In this document: in pieces, positions 7,658-17,726 of the stretch
Numbering within the stretch: position 1 is the first letter of the stretch
How the letters are laid out: each line of letters begins with the position of its first letter
NCBI GenBank assembly: GCA_003990745.1
Contig: RBNI01001837.1
Coordinates: forward strand, 1-20,700
DNA: 20,700 nt
From: Jimgerdemannia flammicorona
Lineage: Eukaryota > Mucoromycota > Endogonomycetes > Endogonales > Endogonaceae
Direction: 5' to 3'
Made by a program: the position numbers and the translations under genes
Notes under the pieces: model-generated
Seen by the model: only the letters and a program-made list of their open reading frames with translations
Databases searched by the model: none
Told to the model about the DNA's origin: nothing

Positions 7658-10447
7658 CTATTTCTTGGCACAAACAAGCTTATGCTCCTTCCAGTGGGCC
7701 TTTTGATGCTCCTCGCTGCAATACCAGACCTTATTGCACCGGCTGCAAGCTTTTTTAGCCTTCTTTTCGCACATGGATATAGGGCACTTCTTTATATGCT
7801 TGGAAAACGACGCCATTTTCAGGAGGGATCCTATCACCGCTTTTGGTGGGAAATCGAAGAGACCGAAGATCGGAAGACGCTTGGCTTCAGCCTCGAGGCC
7901 GCGGTCATAGAACTCAGCCGCCTTTTCCATATCTGTCATCATGCAGTAGCACATCGCCATACTATACAGCGCTTCGGGAATCTTGCGATCTCCAGGAGGG
8001 GCATGCTCGAGGTATACTTGATAGTCGAGCAAAGTAGATTTCGCCATCTGGATATCCTGACGCTTTGCCGCCGCACGCATGTAGTAAGCGGAATAGCCAT
8101 CTTTTGGACCGAGAATCTGCACCGCGACATCGAAATCTGAGACGGCATCTTTATACCTATCCGAAAACGCCTTCATACTTCCTCGGAATTTGTAGAACGC
8201 GGGCTCTTGTGGGCGTAATTTGACGCACTCATCCAATATGGAGATGACCGTGCTAAATGGTTGTTTCAAACTCACGGAAAGCATTGCAATAATGAATTTT
8301 GCCTCGGCGTCGTGTGGATTCTTGAGGATGAAATCTTGTAGGATATACAAGCCTGACTTGCACAATGCTTCCGGGATAGAGCAGACGAAATCGCAGAGTT
8401 TGAACGCTTGGAACAATTCGTGGGCGAAGCCTCTAATTTCCCCATCGCGTAAGAAGCCGATACCGCGGAGGTAATGCTGTTTTGCGGCTATCATGATATC
8501 TCCGACTCGGGTGTTTGCGTACGCAGCGAGCTTGTCCAAGGAGTACCGATCTTCGATGTCCGTGTTGGATGTTGTAGGGTGCAAAATGGAAGTGGAGGCC
8601 CGACCTTGTTCCACCAATCCCGTAAAGGTGTTACTCTCCTCGAAGAATTCCTTGGCGCGCTCCGGATCATCAAAACGTTTCTCGAATTTCGAACGGGAAT
8701 ACCTCAGTATGCGTTCCTGATTTGTGATGGGTTCTGTGGCGTTGTTGTCCGTGAGTCCTTGTGAGAGCTCCCATGTCTGAACACGACGAAGTTTTTGTTC
8801 GAATTCAATGTTGCTTTCCTCCTTCTTGTTAAGTACGTCAAGTAAAGCACTTGGGATATCGACGCAGTTTTCTTTCGCCTTTGAGAGCCAGCTGTTAGCC
8901 TTGGCTATATCTCTTTTGTTGCCGTAGTCGCCATATCGATAGAACCCTGACAACATCAACTGCGCTTGAGGGTCATTCAGCTGGGCGGCATCTCGGATGT
9001 ATTTGACTCCTTTGTTGATCCGGTTGGGTTCGACGGACGTTGGTATCTTGTTGAGGTAGAGGAGTCCAAGCCGATATTGCGCCACGGGAAGGTTCTGCTT
9101 CGCAGCCTTTTGGAACCAGTGTAGCGCCTGTTCAATGTCCGGATCCTGCCCGTCGACTCCTTTTTCATATGCCTCCCCCAACATGTACATTGCCTCTGCT
9201 GCGCCACTTTCCGCCGCCTTTTGAAGAGAGCCGAGGGAAGAACCGAGGGAAGAACCGTGTGAAGAACCGAAAGAAGGCTCCTCCAACGTTGCCAGGGCAA
9301 CCTTCGCGAGCGAGTAATTGTTTGCTGCTGCTTTGGTGTACCAATCGCGGGCCAGCCGGATGTTCTTCTCGACGCCATGCTTTCCTAGGGCATAAATAGA
9401 GCCCAAATTGTATTGCGCTACGGGATGGTTCTTCTCGGCGGATTTGGTGTACATCTCGATTGCCTTGGGCATGTTGACAGGTGTGCCTCGGCCTTCCACG
9501 TAGGCAACACCGAGATTGCTCATCCCAAAAGGGTCTCCGCCCGCAGCCGACAGTTGGTAATGTTGGAATGCTTTGTCTAGGTCGCGCTCAACACCAAGTC
9601 CATTACTATAATAATTTCCAAGGGCGTTGTGGGCCAGGGCGACACCGAGACGAGGAACGCCAGAAAGCTGAAAAAGTGACTGTGAAGTAGCCATCTTAAA
9701 ATAATGCAGAGCTTTCGCGAAGTCAACTGGTCCATTCTTAGCGCTGCCGTAAAGCACTCCGAGGTTGTGTTGCGCCTCCGCGTTTCCCATATCAGCAGCC
9801 TTGCGAAAAAGCTCCATTGCTTTCGCGTAATCCTGCTGTTTTCCGCGTAGACCATCTCTATAGCAATGAGCTTCAATGACTATCGGGATAGTGGCCTCCA
9901 AAACACCCATTTCTTTTTTCATTGCCGCACTATCGACTAGGCTGCGATCGAAGTTTTTACTGATAGGTAACCGACCTTTTTTGAGCTCCGCCATGAGATT
10001 TTCGCACTCTTTTGTCGTGTTGGCATGCATTGTCTTCTGCACCTCGTCTTGGTGAACCTCCTTATCGTGTTGCAGCGATTTGCATTCGTCAATTTTCAGA
10101 CGGATATTGTTGTCGTGCGGCGTCAACTGGAGCGCCTTCTCGAACTGGTCCTGGGCGAGCTGATAGTCAAGTCTTCCAAAGAGCGCCTCGCCCTTACAGT
10201 AGTGGGCCTTGACGTTCGCAGGGTCGATCTTGAGCGCTTCGTCGGCGTCGTCGTAAGCAATAGCATAGCGTTTGAGCTTGAGGCTTGCGCGGGCGCGGTT
10301 CGTGTAGTACTTGGCGCATTTTGGATTGACCCTCTTGATGGCTTTCGAGTAGTGCTTGTATGCGGCGTGAAAATCGCCAGCTTTGAAGGCTTCATTGCCG
10401 TTGAGATTGTGCTGCTCCGGGCCGAGGTTTTCAGAGGTTTCATCCAT
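7658..10447 (-). CDS. TPR/Sel1-repeat protein with C-terminal MYND zinc finger
   Basis: This is an intronless frame of 929 codons. The first ATG in frame is at 10447 (MDETSENL); an upstream TTG would add nine residues and is not used in nuclear genes. Residues ~10-120 form three TPR helices pairs (NEAFKAGDFHAAYKHYSKAI, then AYDDADEALKIDP). Residues ~205-535 carry a series of Sel1-like repeats (KAMELFRKAADMGNAEAQHN, SNLGVAYVEGRGTP, MYMLGEAYEKGV). Another TPR-like region lies near 700-870. The last 42 residues form a MYND-type finger: C888, C893, C901, C904, C910, H914, H922 and C926 by pattern. Such proteins are scaffolds; the MYND finger usually binds short proline-rich peptides. The first cysteine pair is CX4C and the sixth ligand is His, both departures from the textbook pattern. 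A 12-base tandem repeat (about 9223-9275) encodes a Gly-Ser-Ser-Leu linker. The specific role is unknown. Confidence 0.93.
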   Translation of the reverse strand: MDETSENLGPEQHNLNGNEAFKAGDFHAAYKHYSKAIKRVNPKCAKYYTNRARASLKLKRYAIAYDDADEALKIDPANVKAHYCKGEALFGRLDYQLAQDQFEKALQLTPHDNNIRLKIDECKSLQHDKEVHQDEVQKTMHANTTKECENLMAELKKGRLPISKNFDRSLVDSAAMKKEMGVLEATIPIVIEAHCYRDGLRGKQQDYAKAMELFRKAADMGNAEAQHNLGVLYGSAKNGPVDFAKALHYFKMATSQSLFQLSGVPRLGVALAHNALGNYYSNGLGVERDLDKAFQHYQLSAAGGDPFGMSNLGVAYVEGRGTPVNMPKAIEMYTKSAEKNHPVAQYNLGSIYALGKHGVEKNIRLARDWYTKAAANNYSLAKVALATLEEPSFGSSHGSSLGSSLGSLQKAAESGAAEAMYMLGEAYEKGVDGQDPDIEQALHWFQKAAKQNLPVAQYRLGLLYLNKIPTSVEPNRINKGVKYIRDAAQLNDPQAQLMLSGFYRYGDYGNKRDIAKANSWLSKAKENCVDIPSALLDVLNKKEESNIEFEQKLRRVQTWELSQGLTDNNATEPITNQERILRYSRSKFEKRFDDPERAKEFFEESNTFTGLVEQGRASTSILHPTTSNTDIEDRYSLDKLAAYANTRVGDIMIAAKQHYLRGIGFLRDGEIRGFAHELFQAFKLCDFVCSIPEALCKSGLYILQDFILKNPHDAEAKFIIAMLSVSLKQPFSTVISILDECVKLRPQEPAFYKFRGSMKAFSDRYKDAVSDFDVAVQILGPKDGYSAYYMRAAAKRQDIQMAKSTLLDYQVYLEHAPPGDRKIPEALYSMAMCYCMMTDMEKAAEFYDRGLEAEAKRLPIFGLFDFPPKAVIGSLLKMASFSKHIKKCPISMCEKKAKKACSRCNKVWYCSEEHQKAHWKEHKLVCAKK

Positions 10448-11323
10448 TTTTCGGCGAAAAGGAGAACGGTGCAAACCAGTCTTTAGAATTTTTGTCGGTA
10501 ATAAGGTGATGGTCAGATGTCTTTTTATTTATCGGCATGTGTAACGGACTTATTGGGTCGAGGCGCATAATGTTTGTTCTCAGAGTTCAGGATCTCAAAC
10601 ATGTTCTTTGTTTGGCCACTTAAGGCACACTGGCGTCGTCACTATGTGCGATGAGGATGTGTGACCGAATTAGAGCGCCAGATTGAAAAACATGGTAGAT
10701 ATCTGTGATGCAGAATCGAAGGAATTATCGTATACGATGGTGGAGTAGGTCAGGTTATGTTTTGATTACGTTGGAGTGATGCGCAAAGTATCCCGCCCTT
10801 GAAATTCGGCTCCCTTGAAGGGAATAATCAAAATCGTTGTCATGCCTAGCGTTTGACCGCTAAGCTCTGGAGGCCGAGCGATCGGACATTTCAGGTTTCA
10901 CCGTGTTTCACTTTCTATTGTTCTATTTTTTTTTTTTGTTAATATATATACGAATCCCTCGCATTATCACCACATCACGCGCCTAAACATCTGCGACAAC
11001 TGTGCGCAAGGTACCCAACAAAGTCTTGTAGACGGGAACGCGTAGAAGGAAACGGAGAAGCTTGTCTCAACCACGAACTTTTGTGTCCACTTGTTTAAAT
11101 TGTTCAAAGGGTATTTACGACGGCCGATGGCATGAAGAGGTCAACCCGAGTGACGGGAGTGGGGGATTGTGGGAATGACTGTGTGTGATGTCATCGTTGT
11201 TGTGAAAAATTTGCCCGAAAAAAGACTACGACAGACCTAGAAGGCTTACTTTTTAGTTTTGCAAGTCCCATATTTCCTGAGCGTTTCCTCAGGACACCCC
11301 GAGTCCTCTTAAGCGGCCACATC
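10448..11323. promoter_or_regulatory. Divergent promoter interval between MYND gene and SNAPC4-like gene
   Basis: These 876 bases lie between two divergently transcribed genes and should contain both promoters and 5' UTRs. A T-rich tract followed by AATATATATACG lies at about 10926-10952, a possible nucleosome-poor or TATA-like element. I cannot assign transcription starts, and no other gene is visible. Confidence 0.45.
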
Positions 11324-14300
11324 ATGAACGACCTACTGGCTTTGACGACAACAGGGACCCCCGCTGGCGAACACACCGAAGTGTTACGCGACGACGACAC
11401 CACTCACGAGCTCAAGGACTTCTTCAAGCAGTATGGTGTAGAGTACGACAAGCTGTTCACTGGTACTATATTTGTATAAATAAAACTGTTAAGTCGAATA
11501 GCGCACCAGAAGATCTCATAATAAGCCCGTTAAAATAACCTCATCTACGTTCGATCCGCCGCCCTTCTTTTCACACTGCACAGCTGACGACACGTCCGAG
11601 GACGACAACGCCTCAGACGACGACGACGACGAGGATGACGCGCCCGACCCCACAACGACCACCACCATTCCCACCATTCCCGACCAACCCGTCATTTCCA
11701 CCTCGATCGCTCCGACAACCACGGCCTCTACTTTGATATTCTCTCTGCAAGACGACAACTCACTACTGCGCTCTATCACCACCTCCGTGACGGACATCCC
11801 GCCGCTCCCACTTTCGCTATCTCTATCACCCTCGGCCGACATGGAGACGATGGAAATGGCGACCAATCTGCCGCTACCACCGCCGCCGCCAGGGCCAGAC
11901 GAGGTGCGCTCGGATATACTAGAAGCACTGGATGTGAACCGGAGATATCAGGACATGATCAAGAAGCAAATCGACGCCGTCGAGGAGGCGCAGGCGAGAA
12001 ATAAGCTTATGCAAGTATGTCTTCAAATGTGGGTAGGGATCGTGAGTTGAGGAAAGAGTATAGAAAAGTCGGTTTATTCAGACCTTCTATAACACGAGAG
12101 GGTCTCTAGGAATATTTATGTGTTAAATCTCGTGTTTTCCGCGTCAGTCGGCTCCTCACCCTAATACAAAATACCCCCGATCTCGAACACCCAGAAAAAG
12201 GTTCGCGACCTCTTCAACCAGCAGGCCCGCATCCGCAAGCAACGCGACATGCAGCGCGAAAACCCCGGCCTACCCAATAAGAAGCTCGGCTCTCCCTTCT
12301 TTGTCGACATTGACGGGAACGTGGGTATCTGGAGGAGTTTTTATTTTTATTTTTATTTTTGGAGGAGAAATGCTGCGTGGAGCCTTTGGTGGACGAGGGT
12401 TACTGATAAAATATGTGTTGTTGAACGTATCTTTTAGGTCCCACCCGAGAACGAGGACACCAAGAGACGGAAGGCGTATCCACAGTACAAGTACAGGCGC
12501 TGTAAGTGCTTCACATTTTTTTTTTCTGATTCATGGACGTATCCTGTATTTTATCATCTCATCATGAATCGAACCTATGCTTCGAAGGGACCGAGAAGGA
12601 GCGCGAGGCCCTGGCCCACGCGATCCGCCTGCAGAACATGAAGATGATCGCGGACGATTTCTATGAGAAGTGTGTGTTTAAGGCCGTACGCGCCTGCTTG
12701 CGATTCAGCGGGACGTGGTGTGGATGCTGGTTGCGCTATTTATGAAAACAACTACTTACCATCTTCCGGTCTTCCTCCCACTACTTCGCTACGCAGGGGT
12801 AAAGACCTGTGGACGGTCGAGAAGTTGTCCAAGCGGAAGTTGGAAATGCCCAACGTTGAAAAGCTGGATTGGGAGATGATTTCGAAGCAGCATGTATGTT
12901 TTCGATTTTACGTTCATAACACATCTTCCTTTCGCGCCGCTTCTCACATTTGCTCCATTCCACCTTGCCACTCCAGGTCCCCACGCGCACCCCTATCGAA
13001 TGCCTGATCCAATGGACAGGCCAAGACCACCCTGTGATCAACAAATCCGAATGGGGGAAGCACGAATCGGCGCGCTTGGCCCAGCTGGTCGTGAAGCACG
13101 GTCGCAAGGGCCACTGGGCAAAAATTGCGCTCGAGCTGGGGACGAACCGGACGGCGTCGCAGTGCTTCCGGCACTACCAGTCGCGGCTGAACAAGGACAT
13201 TGTGCGGCGGCGATGGGACCTTGTCGAGGACGATCTGCTGCGTGAGGCTGTCACCATCTACGGCGAGAAAAACTGGCAGCAGGTCGCGCATATTCTCGAT
13301 AATCGCACCGGGCAACAGTGTTTACATCGATGGAGCAAGACGTTAAACCCGGCCATTAGGAGGGGCAGGTGGAGGGAAGATGAGGATGTTGCGCTTAGGA
13401 ACGCGGTCGAAGTTTATGGAAGCGGGAATTGGGTCAAAATTCAGCAGCATGTGCTTGGGAGAACCGATGTGCAGTGTAGGGAGAGGTGGATGAATGTGCT
13501 GTGTCCTGATGTCGATTTAGGACCGTGGTCGGCTGAGGTAGGCTGCTAATGTTCTTTGTGGTTGTTTTGTTCTGGTTGTCGATAGCAATTTCATTCTGAC
13601 TCCTCCTCCCGTCCATCATCGACACCTATAGGAGGACGCTATCCTCATCTCCAAAGTCGACCAGCTCGGCGAGGGCCACTGGTCGCGCGTTGCGCAGGAC
13701 ATACCCCGGCGCACAGACAATCAATGTTGGCGTCGGTGGAAGATGATCAAGCGGGAGCGGGAAATGCTCGAGCGGGAGCGGGAAATGCTCGAGCCTGGGC
13801 CTGATTCTACGACGACGGGGGAGGAGCGGAAGAAGCGGAATAGTGGGAAGAGGCGAGCAAGCCAGGAGTTGGAGGAGAATGAGGAGGAGGAGGAGGAGGA
13901 GGAGGAGGAGACGCCCAGGGCGAAGAGGAGGCGTGTGTCGGAGCGGGCGGGCGGAGCTAAGAAGAAGGCGAAGGTTGATACCACTTCTGTGAAGAGAGCG
14001 AAGGGGAAGGCGAAGCAGAAAGAGGGGGGTAAGGACGGTGAGAAAGCTGGCGAGAAGGGGGTGACGCAGAGGTCTAGGGAGACAAAGAGGAAGAAGAGGG
14101 TGTGGATCAAAAAGCCTGTTGTGGTTACATTGGCCGGTTTGATGCAGGTAGGTTGCATTTCTCTGTCAATGATGTGTTGTGATCGTCATCGTTGCTTTGC
14201 GCCTCTACCAGTATCAGAAGTCTCACTTTTTGACGATAATCCCGCACGCCCAGATCTTCCGCATAGAGGACAAGGACAAGGAAAAAGACAAGGAAAAAGA

Positions 14301-15216
14301 CAAGGAAAAGGAAAAGGAAAAGGAAAAGGGCAAGGACGATGACGTTATTGCACGTTTTGGCGCCACGGACTTCATCCGTCCGCTCGCCCCGTCAGAAGCG
14401 AACGTGCGTGCGCTGCGCGAGCTGGTCGAATGGCAGAAACGAACGCCGGAGGCGCCGGAAGGAACAAAGGGAAAGGGCCGGAAGGGCAAGAAGGGCGTGC
14501 GCGCACCAAGTGAGTGATGGGGTGGATTGGGTGTGGGTGTTTTTTGTGATGAACGAAGTTGGGGTTTGTTTGTAGGCAGATGGGTAACGTAATGATTCTA
14601 TTTCCCGCTCACAGCCAACCTCGTCGCGACCATGAACATCGCTTCGGAAACGCCCGTCACACATCCGCCAACTACGCGGTCCGCCAGCGGAAAGGCCAAA
14701 CCTCCTCCAGACTCGCTGGCGCAACAGCAAGAGCAACAACAGTCGAAACCGACCCTCCTCTCGGACGCCGATCAGCAGACGGAGGAGTTCCGGCTGATGC
14801 AGGCGCGGTTCGAGGCGGTGTTCGCGTGGCCCATGATGGTCGGCACGTTCGGTGGGCTCGGTATGGAAGAAAGTTTGGAGTCGGCCACGTCGCCCGTCGT
14901 CGCGTCTCCTACGTTCGTGGGGTCGGTGCGAGTAAGGAGCGGCGGATCAAGGAATGCGGAGAGGGAGGTGGAGGTGGAGGCGGAGGCGGGACAGGGCGAG
15001 ACTGCAAAGAAAGTGAAGAAGGGGAAGGGGAAGGAAGTCGAGCGACCGATAGAGACGGAGAAGGATGATGGCGAGGGAAGCAAGAGCAAGAGTCCGAAGA
15101 AGGGGCGAGGTACGTCTCGTGGCGGTGGTGGAGGTAACAAGACTCGCGGAAAGCGGGGGGCAGAACGAACCGTTGTTGGAGTTGATGGCGATGGAGATAC
15201 AGAAATTTTAAAATAG
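11324..15216 (+). CDS. SNAPC4/SNAP190-like Myb protein, snRNA-activating complex subunit
   Basis: There are ten exons: 11324-11462, 11584-12014, 12195-12320, 12438-12501, 12588-12669, 12797-12893, 12977-13537, 13632-14147, 14212-14509, 14615-15216. All junctions are GT/AG and keep frame, giving 971 aa. After an acidic N-terminus (47-70) and a helical region (IKKQIDAVEEAQ), residues ~303-330 form a half Myb repeat (LDWEMISKQHV). Four full repeats follow, near 337-384, 391-436, 442-488 and 495-545, each with spaced tryptophans (KSEWGKHESARLAQL, RRRWDLVEDDLL, RGRWREDEDVAL, LGPWSAEEDAIL). Four and a half repeats, plus the upstream PPENEDT and WTEKEREAL words, are the signature of SNAPC4. That protein binds the proximal sequence element of snRNA promoters for RNA polymerase II and III. 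The C-terminus is Lys/Glu-rich low complexity with no known fold. The first exon and its GTACTA donor are the least certain part. Confidence 0.9.
13744..13793 (+). repeat. 24-bp tandem duplication inside the SNAPC4-like gene
   Basis: The segment GAGCGGGAGCGGGAAATGCTC is repeated in tandem directly after the last Myb repeat and encodes EREMLEREREMLE. Further in-frame simple repeats follow: a GAG run at about 13883-13910 (poly-Glu) and AAGGAAAAAGAC-type repeats at 14270-14335 (Lys/Glu/Asp). Confidence 0.8.
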
Positions 15217-15534
15217 TATCGGTGAGAAGGGTGATTGTGAGCGGGAAGCCGTAACGTGATCAAGCATGGTGGATGGCAGATCTTGGAACATCCAAACTTT
15301 TGCGCAGCTTGCTTCACATTATTTTTTGTAATGTCTATTTGTTACCATAATTGCATGTATTGAAGTTTAGTACCCCTGTTCGATGCACTGTACAGATTAG
15401 AAGTTTTGAATAGTAGATTGTGAGGCTGTGGATCGCAAATGCATATGCGAATAATAAAAATGGATTACTCTCGAATGGAAATTCGCACGTGATCAAAAGC
15501 CACAGGAAAGCTCCTTCATTCCGCGAGGTCCACC
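15217..15534 (+). promoter_or_regulatory. Intergenic region, SNAPC4-like 3' end and methyltransferase promoter
   Basis: These are 318 bases between two tandem genes. An AATAAA at 15453-15458 could be the polyadenylation signal of the upstream gene, but it lies only 77 bases before the next start codon. The methyltransferase ATG sits in a favourable CCACCATGC context. No other feature is seen. Confidence 0.4.
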
Positions 15535-16938
15535 ATGCGAACCATCCCAAGATCACTTCGCCTCACCGCCACCCTATCTTTCCTATTCACTTATCCTATC
15601 CTATTCTTCACCACCTCTCACCTCACGTCTCTTCTGTATGGCTTTGTTCTGGCAACAATCCTCGCCTACTACGTTCCCGTGCTCTCCGAGATCCTCCATC
15701 ACCACCTGGGCCTCTCCCCTGCAGAAAATAACCCGAACGAACCCGCCGAAAGCGATATGTACGGCCTTAATCACGCCCTTCTCAACCTCCATGTCCCACC
15801 GCAGACATGGTGGTTCAACGTTGGTCTTTGGGGGCGCGATGGGATGACGTTCGAGGAAGCGTGTCGCGCGTTGGTCAACAAGGTGGCCGAGGCGGCAGGG
15901 GTGAAAGAGGGCGGAAGAGTGTTGGGTATGTAGGCGTCAGGATATTGTTTTGTCGTGTAGAGACAGATGGAAAGGGGGTACTGGACTCGATGGCAGGCGA
16001 TAATTCGCCGTATTTGTCAACGTTTTGCCGTTTCTTTCGCATACTCTCTCTGCGTTGTAGACGTCGGATTCGGGTGCGGCGATTCGTGTTTCTTGCTAGC
16101 TGGTGAGTTTGAAGATGCATGCCCTTGTACGCGTACCTTACCTTTCCCGCTCGCACGATAACTTGTCAATCCCACGATACCAATCAAAATCCGCATTTAG
16201 AAAGATACGGCTGTTACGTTACGGTAAACCACGGCGTGAACTACCACAATGTTCGTACAGTTCCTATGTTATCCCATACACTCATCTCATCGCATACACC
16301 TTCCACCCGCCTTCCAGGGCATCACCAACGAAACCACGCAACACACCCTCGCCACTTCCCGCCTCACCACGCGCTCACCCACCCACCCCGGGCCCCGCCC
16401 CCGGCTTCTCCTCGGTGATGCCTCCAACCTTGCGTCTACCCCAAATCTTCTCCCGCCAGCCTCGCCCCTTTTCGACGCCATCCTTTCTATCGACTCTGCC
16501 TATCACTACAATACTCGCTGGTCCTTCCTCGCATCCGCTCTCCCGATCCTACGTCCGTCCGGCTCCGTCGCCCTCGCAGATGTCGCCCTCCACCCCGTAG
16601 CTGTGCCAACAACTCCCTGGCGCAGATGGGCGCTGCGCGCTGTGTGCGCTATGGGAAGGATCCCGTTTGAGAATATGGTCACGCGCGCCGAGTACGAGGC
16701 TAGGATGCGCACGATTGGGTTTGTAGATGTGAAGTTTGAGGTTGTGCCGCCTGAGAAGGTGTTTGGTGGGCTTGCTGAATTCATTAAGAGGCAGAGGCAG
16801 AAGTGTGAGGAGGTCGGGGTCAGGACTGCACCAGTGACTAGCGTTGGGCTGGCGGTCGTGGAGTGGATGTGTGGATGGTTTAGAGGCGGGGAGGTGTGCG
16901 AGTTTGTGATTGTGTCGGGGAGGAAGGCAGATAAATGA
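15535..16938 (+). CDS. Membrane-anchored class I SAM-dependent methyltransferase
   Basis: The gene has four exons: 15535-15925, 16061-16102, 16201-16223, 16318-16938. All introns are GT/AG, and the joined frame gives 358 aa. Residues ~8-27 and ~30-52 are hydrophobic (ATLSFLFTYPILFF; LLYGFVLATILAYYVPVL), predicting one hairpin or two membrane spans. The rest is a Rossmann-type methyltransferase. The glycine-rich SAM motif VLDVGFGCGDS (about 129-139) is created only by splicing exon 1 to exon 2. An ERYGCYVTGITNE segment follows. RLLLGDAS (~181-188) gives the acidic adenine-side residue, and FDAILSIDSAYHYNTR (~204-219) the motif-IV-like strand. IRPSG-like text (LRPSGSVALADV) is motif V/VI. The family and fold are clear but the substrate is not; a lipid or other hydrophobic small molecule would fit the anchor. 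Exons 2 and 3 are only 42 and 23 nt. Confidence 0.88.
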
Positions 16939-17726
16939 GAAGTATATTGTATATCTACCGATGTTGGCAACGGTCATTATGACTCGATGATAGTTTTTAT
17001 GGGAACGAACTTGCGCTGATTAACCTTTCCTCTATGATCTTGGAACCATTTGTTTTTGGGGTGATCTATCCTACCAATTCCTTTTCGACTATATTCGTTT
17101 ATCCGCCACACGTTGGGGCTCCTACAAGAATTCAAACCCCACTCGCTAACACATTTCCGTACCGTCTGTCCTTCAAAAACCCGCCACCACTGCCCTCACG
17201 TCCATCGAACCTCTCGTATCATTTCTCTCAGTGTGGTTTTAATGGTATGCTTTCTGCGTTGTCTCTACTTTAGCAATTCCGATTCCCAAACACATTTTCA
17301 CTTCGAATACGCCACGATACTCTACCAGAAACTTCGGGAATGTAAGCAACTCCGCAAGGACGTTCGGATGGGCTAGAACAACAACCGAAAACTTGAGAGA
17401 AACAACAGAGAGAAATGTTGCAGTATCTTGTGGTCTCGATACTGTGCACCATCTCATTATTGGAAATCTGTGATCTGTGCGTTACATTTTTCTACATCTT
17501 GATATCAGATAGCAGCCGGTCGTGCATACAAGGTAGTTCTGTCCATTTGACAGCAAGAAACGGAAGGTTTTTTTTTTTGTAGTGCTGCGTATGTAATACA
17601 TGTTCGTGTTTTGCCCATTGGGATGATTATTTGGTGTGTCGGTACTAAGAGGCCATTGAAAGTATATAATTTATTTCATCTATTTGTACATTAGAATAAT
17701 TATCCACAGTTTAAATTCCGTACTAT
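16939..17726. other. Convergent intergenic region
   Basis: These 788 bases separate the stop codons of two convergent genes. A few weak frames (for example 17113-17376) show no domain, and I do not annotate them. A T-run lies near 17567-17578. Confidence 0.55.
17670..17675 (-). terminator. Polyadenylation signal for the Artemis-like gene
   Basis: AATAAA on the minus strand, 52 bases beyond the TAA/TGA end of the coding region at 17727. Position and sequence match a canonical signal; cleavage site not determined. Confidence 0.5.

Noticed and set aside
10448..10474. Nine-residue N-terminal extension of the MYND protein
   Set aside because: It would need a TTG start; the first ATG is at 10447 and begins the conserved TPR region directly.
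12944..13315. Minus-strand 123-codon frame
   Set aside because: It is the antisense of the Myb repeat exon, whose plus-strand protein is clearly conserved.
17113..17376. Small gene in the convergent intergenic region
   Set aside because: There are splice-like signals around 17274-17342, but no recognisable protein and no supporting start or domain.
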